NCBI GenBank assembly: GCA_949361645.1
Contig: OX442421.1
Span: 2,974,633-3,038,632, forward strand
DNA from: Spongilla lacustris
Lineage: Eukaryota; Porifera; Demospongiae; Spongillida; Spongillidae
Direction: 5' to 3'
DNA length: 64,000 nucleotides
The translations under genes were made by a program, and so were the position numbers. The number at the start of each line of letters is the position of its first letter. Position 1 is the stretch's first letter. Of the stretch, positions 9,942-20,560 are shown piece by piece. The notes below the pieces were generated by a model, which saw only the letters and a program-made list of their open reading frames with translations, was not told where the DNA came from and searched no databases.

Positions 9942-11931
9942 GGGTCAATACATATGAAGGTCACTTAAAATTGGACGCATAGCTTTAGATTTTGTTGTAA
10001 CTTCTCATATTTTTTAGTCCTCATATGAAAGTAACTTTGGTGAAAAAAAAAGTCAAAAAACTTTAATGGTTTACGAAATACATCGTCATGAATAATTAAT
10101 GATTCTCCACATTTTTGCTCCTTTGCTGAGCCATTACTTTGCTCTCACAGATCTTGCAGGGTTATATTTGGTATCAAATCGATGCTCTTGTGATGTACAA
10201 CTAAATTATCATATGCTTTTATGATAGAGGTTAAAGGGTTAAAAATTATATTTGTTTATCACACGGTTTACAGATTTCAGACCACTTGCAGATTGAAACT
10301 CGACATATTTTTTTTACATAGTGAAAGCCACACCCTGTTATAATGTTTTAGAAAAATAAAAAGTCTGAGTATCAGTTATCTCTGAGAACCACAAGCGATT
10401 GAACATCAGGACGCCATTTTTTCTTTTTTTTGGCACCTTCAATGTTTACATGGGTCACAAGTGGAGTTATGTAATAATCATCCACACATTTGTAAACTGT
10501 GGTTGGCATGACTCAGCACATATCAGAGACACTCCTCCTGTAGGTTTTTTTAACCCAATAAGGCATGCGCGGGCTTTAAAGTAGTCTGGCGTTTCGTAAA
10601 GCAATGGCAAGATTTATAGTCATACGCGTCGTATATACTCGTATCGAACCCTCGTATATTCGAGTTGTACGGCTTGTACCAGCTGCAATAATAACAGAAC
10701 ATCATTCTCTCTGTATTCGAAACGGAGATTTAGCATGCTGCAATTGTCTACGAAAAATGCGTAAGCTCAATCCTGAAATAGCGTTCGTAGTCAATCGTAG
10801 ATACCTCTAGCGGTAGTAGCCTTACACAAGCAGTTGTGGGTCCTAGTAGCCCAAGTTCCCAACATCATATCTTCGGTTTGCACAGGTGTGCACGTGCTTA
10901 ACACACTACTGGGAGCTGATTCAAGGATACTAGGGCCTGCACTATCTTGAGAAGAGCGGCTAGGGCCTGCACTGTGTTGGGAACTTGGGCTACTATATAG
11001 GGCCTGCACCGTGTTGGGAACTTGGGCTACTGGGGCCTGCACCATGTTGGCAACTTGGGCTACTAGGACCCACAACTGCTTGTGTAAGGCTACTACCGCT
11101 AGAGGTATCTACGAACGCTATTTCAGGATAGAGCTTACGTATTTTTCGTAGACAATTGCAGCATGCTAAATCTCCGTTTCGAATACAGAGAGAATGATGT
11201 TCTGTTATTATTGCAGCTGGTACAACTCGAATATACAAGGGTCCGATACGAGTATATACGACGCGTATGACTATAAATCTTTTCATGGCTTTACGAAACG
11301 CCAGACTACTAAAAATACCTTTTAAAGCCCGCGCATGCCTTATTGGGTTAAAAAAACCTACAGGAGGAGTGTCTCTGATATGTGCTGAGTCATGCCAACC
11401 ACAGTTTACAAATGTGTGGATGATTATTACATAACTCCACTTGTGACCCATGTAAACATTGAAGGTGCCAAAAAAAAGAAAAAATGGCGTCCTGATGTTC
11501 AATCGCTTGTGGTTCCCAGAGATAACTGATACTCAGACTTTTTATTTTTCTAAAACATTATAACAGGGTGTGGCTTTCACTATGTAAAAAAAAAATGTCG
11601 AGTTTCAATCTGCAAGTGGGCTGAATTCTGTAAACCGTGTGATAAACACATATAATTTTTAACCCTTTAACCTCTATCATAAAAGCATATGATAATTTAG
11701 TTGTACATCAAAAGAGCATCGATTTGATACCAAATATAACCCTGCAAGATCTGTGAGAGCAAAGTAATGGCTCAGCAAAGGAGCAAAAATGTGGAGAATC
11801 ATTAATTATTCATGACGATGTTTTTTTTTTCACCAAAGTTACTTTCATATGAGGACTGAAAAATATGAGAAGTTGCAACAAAATCTAAAGCTATGCGTCC
11901 AATTTTAAGTGATCTTCATATGTATTGACCC
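9942..11931. mobile_element. Foldback element FB1 (GGGTCAAT...ATTGACCC)
   Basis: Two arms of roughly 920 bp (9942 to about 10870, and about 11010 to 11931) are near-identical inverted copies separated by about 140 bp. Termini are GGGTCAATACATATGAAG and its complement. It interrupts the GT-rich minisatellite; flanking GTGT on both sides could be a short duplication but is not decisive in this sequence. A diverged relative, FB2, is at 56742-58992: shared words include AATGGTTTACGAAATACAT and CACAAGTGGxGTTATGT. Arms this similar imply recent formation or gene conversion. Confidence 0.9.
10993..11502 (-). CDS. Open frame in FB1 arm, unknown product
   Basis: An uninterrupted frame of about 169 codons, mirrored in the other arm (10399-10810, broken there by frame changes). 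It has a Cys-containing segment, HHSLCIRNGDLACCNCLRK, followed by a Ser/Gln/Pro-rich part encoded by a short tandem repeat (SSPSSQHGAGP). I do not recognise the family. No ATG at the start of the frame; first internal ATG gives MGHKWSYV. It may be an exon of the autonomous ancestor of the foldback. Confidence 0.3.
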   Translation of the reverse strand: MNIRTPFFLFFGTFNVYMGHKWSYVIIIHTFVNCGWHDSAHIRDTPPVGFFNPIRHARALKGIFSSLAFRKAMKRFIVIRVVYTRIGPLYIRVVPAAIITEHHSLCIRNGDLACCNCLRKIRKLYPEIAFVDTSSGSSLTQAVVGPSSPSCQHGAGPSSPSSQHGAGPI

Positions 11932-12205
11932 GTGTGTAAGTGGGAGGGGTGTGATTATACTATAATAAAGGAAGGTGTGTGAGTTGTGTACATGTGTATG
12001 AAGGAGTGTGTGTACATGTGTGTAAGTGGGAGGGGTGTGATTATACTATAATATAGGAAGGTGTACATGTGTGTAGGTGTGTGTAGAGCAAAGAGACCGA
12101 ATGTGGAACGCACCCCTATTAAGGAACACTAAATCTTATAAAAAATTTAATCAAAGTTATGGGTTTGCAATGATGATAAATCAATGAATCTGATTGACCC
12201 ACTAG

Positions 12206-12388
12206 TTGCTGGATAAATATCCTCCACGAGCATTTGGCAAGCTAGGAGTGCAGCATTGTGCTCCTTTGCGACCTCCTGATTTCATTATAGCTTTCATGCG
12301 CTCTAATGCAGCGTTTTCTTCCAGAGCTGCTTTTCTTTTTCTGCGTCGCTCTTCTTTCTCAGCTATCTCTCTCCTCTTCATATCCTAA
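12206..12388 (-). pseudogene. Charged helical fragment, unknown
   Basis: Minus-strand frame reads MKRREIAEKEERRRKRKAA, LEENAALERMKAIMKSGG, then ends near 12204. Strongly charged helix, coding-like, perhaps the C-terminal end of a protein captured or once encoded by the surrounding element. No domain recognised. Confidence 0.25.
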
Positions 12389-13564
12389 CAGGGCCGACGC
12401 CGGCATTTAAAAAGTGGTCCGGCCTAACCGCGCGCAGTGCCGCGGGAGGAGCTAGCGCTGGTATCAAACGAAGGATTGATGCACAAAAAAAGAAGCCAGA
12501 AGCGAGAGGAACAGGCTACACAGCACTTGCATTAACAAAATACATCACCGGAAAACAATTCAGTAGATGTCTTTATCTTGAATCTATATTAAGGTCTGCA
12601 TGTGTTCCTTAATTACTGCATGCAAGATTCAGTGCATGCATGTCCATAGCCTGTCATATCTACAAGTTACTCGCGACATCTTTAGATCTTAACACAGCTC
12701 ATGGCAGTTTTTAATGACAGATGCAGAGTGTTAGCATCTTTTGATTGGCTAATCTGGAAAATTCCTCGTGTGGCACCAAGTCATCACCAACATGCATGCA
12801 TACGCATTGGTTGCTTCATTGCTGTCATGCATAATTGAATATAGAACACCAAACTTTTGATTGTAGGTCTCTCGAAACAGAAAATGCTATATTTTTCAAT
12901 ATTTTGTCTTGTGAATCGGAACATGCATGTGAATCGGAACATGCATGTGAATCGGAACATGCATGTGAATGTACTCAAAGTCATGCGCTACAGCTATTCA
13001 AGAACTTTTGGGTCGTGCACGATTGCATCCTGAGAATTCATATAAATCTGATGGTAGCGCCTTGCCAGTTGGAAAACCCCATCTTTATCTAAAGTCAGCC
13101 ATAGTTTCGTCCCCAGATCCACATACGCAGCACGGATGGATTACATCACCACTACGCGAAAAGTGTACATCAGTATTGCGAATGAATATCATGATGGCAT
13201 GCATGCATGACAACTGACAAAACGCTAGATCACGGGCTTCATCATAACTTGACACAACGTACTACCACGGATTGCAGTTGAACCACGATGGTTGGAAGCA
13301 TCGCTGAGGGTTTTTGGCCAAATGAACATGCTTCAATTGGTTAGCAATTGTGGTAACTCAGACACAATAATACTATTAACATGCATATACAGGTAACCCT
13401 AGTCTTGCCAATAACATTAAAAAAATTAAAAAAAGCAAGAAAAAACCCCTGAAAAAAGTGGTGCGGCCATGGCCGCACCTGCCTCAACGGCGGCATCGGC
13501 TCTGCCTCAGCAGCCTTAAATTCATCAATCCATTGTGCTGAAGTCATGCACTGAGCTGAACCTT

Positions 13565-13890
13565 TCAAACGCTCAAATTGAGTACTTGTAGTAGGGATAT
13601 AGCGTTGTCCTGTGGAACTAAGCTTTCTCCATCTGAATTATCAGTGGTACTTTCTGAACTTTGAGGAGAGGTCCATTCAGCATGTTGCACCTGCTCAGGA
13701 CATATGCACATGCAGCCACATAGATGGAGTGGTACTGAATTGACAATTTTAGGCATAACTGCAGATCTTCTTCGATCTGTTGTCATTGCAGCAGCCTTGA
13801 GATCAATCCGCCTCCAGGCTTCACCTCTTGTGCCACATGCACCAAAGCTTACAATGGTGTCTTCAGGAAGAGCATCTACCCCATGTAGTG
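13565..13890 (-). pseudogene. Unrecognised protein-like segment in TA-flanked element
   Basis: Minus-strand frame open from about 13910: GVDALPEDTIVSFGACGTRG, EAWRRIDLKAAAMTTDRRRS, then PQSSESTTDNSDGESLVPQD. Composition is protein-like. No family recognised. 13341-13568 continues in another frame (QWIDEFKAAEAEPMPPL). Confidence 0.25.
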
Positions 13891-14221
13891 GAGACAGGCC
13901 TGTCGTTTATTGGCCATAATAGGCAACCAGAGGATAGATGTTTCATTTTTTAGCAAGTAGCACCCGCCCCCTCCCCAAAGCAAACCCCATGCTGTTGAGT
14001 GTTTATATAACAACCCTTTGATGTGGTTGTTCCTTATTTGGTACCTTTCCCATACTGAGTTTTCGGTACCAGGATTCACAAAACCTTTCCTATAGTTAGT
14101 ATAAATGTAATCTACGTTAAATTCTCTATCCAACAGTGTTTAAATTATCTCTCTAGCATGCATAGTTTGTCTGCATCAGTCAAGGGAAGTTGGTTGTTCC
14201 TTAATAGGTTCCTTTGCTCTA

Positions 14222-14400
14222 CATTTGTGTCGGTGTATGTACATGTGTGTAGGTGTATGTACATGTGTGTAGGTGAGTGTACATGTGTGTAGGTGTATGT
14301 ACATGTGTGTAGGTGTGTGTACATGTGTGTAGGTGTGTGTACATGTGTGTAGGTGTATGCACATGTGTGTAGGTGTGTGTACATGTGTGTAAGTGGGAGG
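14222..14400. repeat. GT-rich minisatellite, right part
   Basis: Eight units of about 22 bp, TGTACATGTGTGTAGGTGTA. Third segment of the TTAA-element array, after the two insertions. Confidence 0.85.
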
Positions 14401-15009
14401 GTTAGATAATACTAATGTGGCATGTGTGTCATTGGGATGGGTGTGATGGTACTGTGTGGGTTTTCTATGTATAGCCCACTTCAAACATCTCAAAAACTAT
14501 TTTTCCCTCCATCATAGGTTCGACTCTATTACCTACTAGCGTCACTGGACAAGCTGGAGACATCTTCAAGCATGCCCTGGCATCGTCCTTTGTGTGAACG
14601 TTCGCTTCCACTTAGATAGCTGAAAATTCATTATTTGTGTATGCTACTGATTTATTGCGATAATAGTCACCTTTTTGTGGGAATTTTTCAACACAACCTT
14701 TCAAACAGAACCTTGGAAACTGAAGCCCTAGGTGTGGCGAAGCTTTGTAGCTAATATTACGTCTTGAAAGCTAACCGTTGCGTAATGCCACAATTGTACA
14801 GTCCACTATTGCATTTGGATGCTTCCGTGCGTCCGTGGGACTTCAGTACATTGAAGCGTGCGCGCATCCATGGGCACTAATCTGATAAGATATCTTCTGC
14901 TACAAGTACAAGTGATGATGATTTTAACTTATGCTATTGTATGGTTAAAAAAAAGGGAATCCATACAATATAGAAAACAAAGAACTAGTCAGTCTAGCTT
15001 GATAAGTAT

Positions 15010-15204
15010 ATGAAAGAAGACGGAACAGACTTTGGAAAAGCTGACCCACTATGTGGTGGAAAGAACGTGAAATACTTTATGGCTAAAAATTATTTAGCTA
15101 TTCCTTATTTGGCCATTCCTGATTCAAACGCTCCTTCAGAAAGTGCATTTTCTGTTGCCAATAACATATCAAACAAACGATACATGGCCTTCGCGCCTAA
15201 GTAA
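15010..15204 (+). pseudogene. hAT transposase C-terminal (dimerisation) remnant
   Basis: Reads YLAIPDSNAPSESAFSVA then NNISNKRYMAF. This is the conserved hATC block (pattern YLAIPATSAPSERVFSxAGN). hATC mediates transposase dimerisation in the nucleus. Only ~65 residues survive, the usual Arg of SER is Ser-Ala here, and the frame opens out of nowhere at its 5' side, so this is a fossil. It belongs to hAT-B by position (between 14885 and 15492). Confidence 0.85.
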
Positions 15205-15339
15205 GCACATATTTCTCTGTCAGAACTCCAAGCTTCTAGGTTAACTGCTTGCAAGGTTAATTATTCGCTGCAGGTTTATGCGGAGACTTGATTATTGCTC
15301 TGTGTGTTTCTTATTTAATGCATTTGTACTCCGTAAAAT

Positions 15340-15480
15340 ATTGCATACTTTAACCGCGGTGAAGGTTATAAATCATCGCGGTTAACTGTAACTGTGGTAC
15401 GTCAAATTTAACCGCGGTATGTCAAATTTAACCGCGGTACGTCAAATTTAACCGCGATATATCGTTAACCGCGATGTATT
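15340..15480. repeat. hAT-B subterminal AACCGCGGT repeats
   Basis: Motif TCAAATTTAACCGCGGT recurs three times with further AACCGCG variants up to the terminus. Probable transposase-binding sites. Confidence 0.6.
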
Positions 15481-15743
15481 GCGGCAACCCTGTTAGTAAG
15501 CCTTTGTACAGGCGGGAAAAGCAAAGGTCATATAAAAAGTGGTAATCGATTTCCTATCGATTTTTGCATATGAAGGAAACGAATATCGACGAATCGTGAC
15601 TAAGAAAAACAGAATTGGGATTTTCGACTAAACGAAATTCAGAAATCGGTAACCTGCTATTCTACTAAATGCATAGTCGACTGAATACGTAATCGCGAAT
15701 AATCGATTAACCTGTAAAACCTGAAAATCGGTTACACACCCTA

Positions 15744-16003
15744 CTTCATGGTCCTATTGGTACACCCTTCACGATCCTAAATTGGTACACCCCTCATGGT
15801 CTTATATTGGTACACCCCTCATGGTCCTATATTGGTACACCCTTCATGGTCCTATTGGTACACCCTTCATGGTCCTATTGGTACACCCTTCATGGTCCTA
15901 TTGGTACACCCCTCATGGCCCTATTGGTATAACCCTCATGATCCTATCGGTACACCCCTCATGGTCCTATTGGTACATCCCTCATGGTCTTATTGGTACA
16001 CCC
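15744..16003. repeat. 23-bp minisatellite, right part
   Basis: About 11 units of the array that starts at 3285, resuming after hAT-A. It ends about 14 bp from the splice donor of the ankyrin exon (16017-16022). Confidence 0.93.
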
Positions 16004-16022
16004 TTATCCCTCCCACACTCAC

Positions 16023-16115
16023 CTTTAGATCAACTTGGGCACCTGCTGACATCAGCATCTCCACAACCTCTACATGGACATTTTTATCTGCCAACATCAG
16101 TGATGTCTGTTGTTT
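16023..16115 (-). CDS. Ankyrin-repeat exon
   Basis: A 93-bp exon encoding 31 residues, QTSLMLADKNVHVEVVEMLM then SAGAQVDLK. This is one ankyrin repeat: T-S-L-M-L-A followed by the second helix HVEVVEMLMSAGA and the loop QVDLK. Acceptor CTCTTCAG (minus) precedes it and donor GTGAGT follows (plus 16017-16022). Ankyrin repeats mediate protein-protein contacts; the rest of the protein is outside what I can identify. One-repeat-per-exon structure suggests a multi-exon ankyrin gene on the minus strand whose following intron holds the minisatellite and nest down to 3285. Confidence 0.7.
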
Positions 16116-17740
16116 CTGAAGAGATAGATATAATTATGGCTGTACCATAAACATACTACCACACAATTCATCCTTCAGACAGTCACAGAGGACACACCCA
16201 CACATGGACAACAAATGAGAAGCTGGAGGGGGTGGGTCATAAGAGGGTGGGGAAATAGGGTTGGGGAGGAGGTACATGTAAGTGATAAGGGCAATGTAAC
16301 AGTGATGAAAAATGCCTCTACAAATTGTACATGTACAAATGTCAGTTGAGGAACGAATTAGACAAAAAATATGCACATGTAGCCAACGGAATGTATACAT
16401 GTATGTTAAGGTATAGCTGTTGATGCATAATCGATGGACCAAAAGCTAAACCAGCGCTTTGCCACATGGCAAGTAAGATAATATAGCGCATGGCGCACTC
16501 CTAAGCATGTCGCTGATGTCGCCGCATACAACATGCAGTGTGCGCGGACTCTGTCACACCGTAAATGGTCCGGGCTATAACCGGTCCAACTGGATAGTTC
16601 ATGGTGATACAGACGGTCACCCCCGGACCATCCATAGTCACCACCCATGGTCTCCCTCTGCTACATATGGTCCCCCTTTTGTAGTCACAAATATGTCAAC
16701 CTTTTTGAGCCGAACATAAAACGTAAGATTCAGAAACGTAACTTACGAGTTAAGAAACATATCCGTGGCATATTTCTCGAGGCAGAGCATGCACTGAGCT
16801 GTTTTTAAAATGAGTGGCGAGTATATCAGCAAAAAGGAATAGTATTGTGACATATTACAACTCTTCATGCGTGCACATATTTCCTTCGTTACGCTCAATG
16901 TTCCAAAACTTCCACGCGCAGTATCGGACAGAGAGATACCATTTGCAACGACATGCATCAAGCTTAACTTAAGATAATCAATTTACAGCTGATCATTTTG
17001 AGACAGTTACATGTATGTAACGTGAAGTATTGGTATGTGTGTACTGTGTCATCCTGCTGACAGTATTGTGCAGTATTTGCATGTATTAGTGGCGGATCCA
17101 GGAGGGGGGGGGGGGGGGCGGCTCCCCCCCCACCAAATATAGTTCACTAATTATGCAGCATACAATTAGTATACGATAGCTAGCTTCACGTATCATTTAT
17201 GCGCTGCGCATGCATGATAAGTGGATGCTTGTTTTAGATCGCTAAAAATGCCCCCTCCCCCTCCATGAGGCTCCATCACCAATCTAATCAGGGGGCGGAC
17301 CATCTGTGGCAGACGGAGACCATCTATGGCACCATGGATGGTCCTAGGGGGATCGTTCACAGCGCCACGGATGGTCTGGGGGGACCGTTGTGTGACAACT
17401 CACCATCAAGTGAACAGATTAGTTGCTGCTATAATTGTATAATAATGTTGCTATAAACATGTACAATGTGAGATGGATCCCTGCCTTCTCTCCATTGTTT
17501 GCTCTCGTCCGCTTATTGTTTTCTCATGCAAGACGTGCGTGACAATACTTGCAACTCCTTTATAAAATACCAACCAGTCGGTTGAGGTTGCTCTAAATTT
17601 CTAACAACCGGTTGAAGTGATTATTTAGCCAAAATACAACCGGTTGAGGCGGTTATTTGATTCTCGCAATCGGTTAACCAGTTAACCAGAGCTCCGGAAC
17701 AACTGGTTTAAAGCCTTATATCATATATGTGAGGGCCTCA
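16116..17740. other. Intronic repeats and an insertion of about 1.3 kb
   Basis: 16341-16424 matches 31561-31645 and 17740-17860 matches 31662-31790, where the two parts are contiguous. So about 16425-17739 was inserted. The inserted sequence contains GGACCAT-rich stretches near both ends (16566-16680, 17290-17390), a single CAGTGGCGG-type end at 17091 (AGTGGCGGATCCAGGA followed by poly-G) and no recognised gene. Confidence 0.45.
17560..17720. repeat. Degenerate CAACCGGTTGAGG repeats
   Basis: Four spaced variants of ACAACCGGTTGAGGCGGTTA, near the right edge of the inserted segment. They look like subterminal repeats of a DNA transposon, but no TIR pair was found. Confidence 0.4.
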
Positions 17741-17826
17741 AGGCTTTTGATGAGTGTTGGATATGTGTGAGCATAGTAGTATAAGAGATGGTTTCTGTGG
17801 ACATGTGAGCATTCTATAGGCGTCAT

Positions 17827-18039
17827 GTGCATGGTCACAGTTATGGCAACTCTTCAAATAACATGGCCACAAGCGCAGACGGCATCGAGCGGGAAGACAC
17901 CGGGCTCAACAATGATCATATCATGATTTCATTGGACAGAGGTAGCCCCAGCATCTACCAAGGGGAGGGGCCAAGCGAACAAGTGGCGCCAAAAAGGGGC
18001 ATGGCATATTACACTTCATATATGTGCGTAACCGTTTGA
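17827..18039 (+). other. Short open frame, unknown
   Basis: MATSADGIEREDTGLNNDHI ... SLDRGSPSIYQGEGPSEQVA. Protein-like composition upstream of the gag-like relic in the same orientation. May be its 5' part. Not recognised. Confidence 0.2.
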
Positions 18040-18229
18040 CTCTGGATTGTTGCTAATAATCCTTGTTCATGCATGAGAACAAGCACTGGAAGCTAATGTT
18101 GTAATCTCTTTGCTTGACGATAGTTTTAGGGATTGGAGGTGGGGGGGAAGGGGCACCATAGCCCGAGGAAGGGGGGGGAGCCAAGGCCTCCTGGCACCCC
18201 CCCACCCCCTGGCCGCCTATGTTGGAGGA

Positions 18230-18799
18230 GGTAAAAGGTCCTGGTGGAACAGCGATGGCCAAACTGGTTGCTAAAAAGCCCCGAGAAAGGCAGTATGCTT
18301 TTGTTTGACCAGGGAATCAATCCCAGTTTGAGTTTACAAGCACAGTGCTTGAGCAGGTACAGGATGCACTCTGCAAGCTGAACAAGAGAAACTTGACTGC
18401 ATGGGCCAGCAATCCAAGCGTTGGAGAAAAGCATTGATATGCTGTTTTAAGTTAGCAGATCGCTCCAAATATGGCTTGGCCGTTGTTGCAGAATATGAAA
18501 CGGACAAGTTGGCTCTGAATTCCGACGATTAGCCAAGCAGAGAAAGAAGCTGAAAGGAAGTGGCTGAAGAGGAGGAAGAGGCAGACAGACAACAGGTGGA
18601 CAGCGCACCAGGAGGAGCCGGGGCTAGTCAAGCCCGTACCACTGCCCGAGTTCATGTAAGCTTGACCACTAGGGTTGGTCCATGCTTTGGATGTGGTGAG
18701 TGGGGCCACCTAAGGCACACATGCCCACGGTCAGTTCAAAATGGTCTACCCCCAGTACATGTGCATGTACCCCCAACAGACCCTCGCCTACACCTTTAA
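18230..18799 (+). pseudogene. Decayed gag-like gene with CCHC knuckle (probably DIRS/tyrosine-recombinase type)
   Basis: Segments in changing frames: KKPRERQYAFV, then QSQFEFTSTVLEQVQDAL, then LADRSKYGLAVVAEYETD followed by LALNSDD, and finally PCFGCGEWGHLRHTCP, a CX2CX4HX4C zinc knuckle. The order 'QFEF... helix ... ADRS..G...V.EYE.D.LA..SDD ... CXXC' is what I know from gag-like ORFs of DIRS-type elements in invertebrates. At least three stops or frameshifts. No reverse transcriptase or recombinase follows; the next DNA belongs to another repeat. Confidence 0.5.
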
Positions 18800-18815
18800 T
18801 GTGTTGTTGTGTTAC

Positions 18816-20560
18816 ACGTAATCGATTAATTGCGCTGTGCCATCATGGATCCATTGATTGCACATCAATCGATCGATCACGCAATCATTGATTGATTGCA
18901 CACTACCAGCTACTGCACTTGTGCGATCGAAGGATGGAATATGTGCTTAGGTGTGAACCACTTCAGTTGCTTAGGTGTAATACTTTCAACAATCGTTTTG
19001 AGATCCACTTTTCAACTGCAGGCACGTATGACAGCTATATATTGCAACCACCAAAGCAGCCTGAACTAAGAGCTGCAGTGAAAAAAGGTTTTATGCCATC
19101 ATCCACCATCTATCGAATTGGGTAAAAATAAAAATCCTATTTGCTGATCTTTGAAGTTTCAAAGTGCTTGTAATCGCTAATGAAGAGAACTATGTAAGTG
19201 TATCCTTGAAATATAGAAACCATGTAGCAAGAACTTTCACTGTTAGTTCTCGTTTTAGGAAGGCCATACTACATTCCACTGTCCCTTCAGACATAGGATC
19301 AGGGTTAGGTTGGCTGAGGTTAGGATATTTTGAATTCTGTACCATTTTGAATTTTTACATGTAAAATTTTAACAATGCCACGGTGCATAAAAGTAACTGA
19401 AGTTATACATTTAATAACTATTCCCTAACCCCAGACAACCTTAGCCCTAACACAACACATCATAGGTGAGTAACGTCATCCCTAATGGTTGATAGTACTT
19501 TGAATACAAAATTTGGAGAGCATAATTCTTTATGCAGATTCACATGCAGTATTCCTTCACTGTATACAGTGCTGCTTATGTAGGGGTACTAAAGGTAAGA
19601 GAGGCCTAAGCTTCACAACAGCAATGATCTGAGATCTTCTTGCTTACTTTTTTACATACATTATTTTTCATATGAAGGTGCAAGTCATGCATGTCATTAC
19701 TTTGAAATAACAAGAGGCATTGTGCAGGAGTTTTGTACTTACAGACGTGACATCCAGCTAAGTCAACCACAAAAAACAAGTCCTACATAACGTTTTGGGC
19801 AGAGTTAAAACTTGTGGATGATATAGATATGAGACACAGTCAAAAATGAGTGGCATATCATTTCTCAAAATTTCATGTCTTTTTGTTCCATCGAGAAGTA
19901 AGACAGCCGGTGTCTTACATGTTAAAAGAACATGTGATGATCCAGAATCAGCATGCATGCTACACTTGCACTGAAACACTTTGATGTGCATGCTTCAATG
20001 ATCATTCTTGTTTTAAGGTAGTCAATTCATGTTTCATGTTTCAGTATTCATAATTTTTGGTGATCAGCAGTGCTGCATACAAGCTCATTCGTTAACTTCT
20101 TTAAGCTACATCAGCTTCTTTACTATGTACTATGGTTAAGTTGTACACAATATCAGTTTAACACACATCAAAAAGACAGTGATACTCTAAAACTGCAGTT
20201 TTAAGGTGAATGCTTGCATGGATACACCTATATATAAATCCAAGATTACAATCATAGGGGTTGGGAGTTCATATCAGTTTCAAGTGTGGGGAAAAACTGT
20301 ACAGTTAACTACTCACTTTGAGACTAATTGCATGCATGTACCGAGTGGCTTTAAATACTACGCAGGCAATCTACAGATAGCGCAGATTCTATAGCTGTGT
20401 GATCGCTCGAGTGTGCGAACTCAGCAATGCGCAATCGCTCGATTGTGCGATTCCTATAGTTTCGAGATTGATCGATGGTATGCACAATCAATGGATCCAT
20501 CGATGGCACAGTGCAATCGATGGATCACGCAAATCCATCTATCATAACAGTTGTACACGC
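18816..20560. mobile_element. Element with ATCGATTG-rich inverted ends
   Basis: About 75-90 bp at 18820-18905 (ATTGCGCTGTGCCATCATGG, ATCCATTGATTGCACATCAA) are matched in inverted orientation at 20455-20545 (CAATCAATGGATCCATCGAT, GGCACAGTGCAATCGATGG). Both ends carry multiple GATCGAT/CAATCGAT words. Interior short frames (18892-19125, 19164-19364) are not recognised. Exact termini and target duplication could not be fixed. Confidence 0.5.

Larger units (their letters stand above)
12086..14219. mobile_element. TA-flanked DNA element, TIR GAGCAAAG
   Basis: Left GAGCAAAGAGACC ... CCTATTAAGGAAC, right GTTCCTTAATAGG ... CTTTGCTC; TA on both sides (12084-12085, 14220-14221). It interrupts the GT-rich minisatellite of the TTAA element. 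A TA target suggests the Tc1/mariner group but a 3-bp target of the Harbinger type cannot be excluded. Internal minus-strand frames (see 13565-13890 and 12206-12388) look protein-like but are not recognised as transposase. Confidence 0.7.
8158..14884. mobile_element. TTAA-flanked minisatellite-bearing element, copy B
   Basis: Left end CAGATTAGTGCCC after TTAA (8154-8157); right end GGGCACTAATCTG followed by ATAA. Both ends share a TIR of about 13 bp and then differ (left continues AAATTACATTACG, right continues as CATGGATGCG read inward). The middle is a GT-rich minisatellite. Copy C (44911-55484) matches the two halves in inverted orientation: 8158-8330 matches 55325-55484, 8330-8760 matches 45840-46256, and 14400-14884 matches 44911-45350. 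No transposase is seen. Two later insertions split the minisatellite (9942-11931 and 12086-14219). Confidence 0.85.
7740..15492 (+). mobile_element. hAT-B: hAT element, TIR CAGGGTTGCC, perfect 8-bp TSD
   Basis: Ends CAGGGTTGCCACGG and CGGCAACCCTG; flanks TTAGTAAG at 7732-7739 and 15493-15500 are identical, the 8-bp duplication expected of hAT. Near the right end (15340-15480) the motif AACCGCGGT recurs several times, and GGTTAA / ATTGCGGTTAA words occur near the left end; subterminal repeats of this type bind hAT transposases. A transposase C-terminal remnant (15010-15204) lies in sense orientation. Most of the interior is the inserted TTAA element copy B. The rest of the transposase has been lost. 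Confidence 0.88.
4162..15743. mobile_element. hAT-A: hAT-like element, TIR TAGGGTGTGTAACC, host of nested insertions
   Basis: Left end TAGGGTGTGTAACC, right end GGTTACACACCCTA. Flanks are CTTCATTG (4154-4161) and CTTCATGG (15744-15751), an 8-bp target duplication with one mismatch. An 8-bp duplication and T/CAGGG-type termini are hAT hallmarks. The element lies inside the 23-bp minisatellite, whose two halves join cleanly when it is removed. Only about 1.2 kb is its own sequence (4162-4413, 5048-5241, 7238-7731, 15501-15743); the rest is a TTAA MITE, a CAGTGGCGG-ended element and hAT-B. No transposase of its own is seen. A second copy is at 55929-59405. Confidence 0.85.

Noticed and set aside
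11500..11935. Assembly artefact explaining the near-perfect FB1 palindrome
   Set aside because: The arms differ at scattered bases and indels, the flanking array is continuous on both sides, and a related foldback exists at 56742-58992.
14510..14530. tRNA-like B box (GGTTCGACTC) in the TTAA element, suggesting a SINE or tRNA gene
   Set aside because: No A box at suitable distance, no cloverleaf, and the motif is embedded in the DNA element in both copies.
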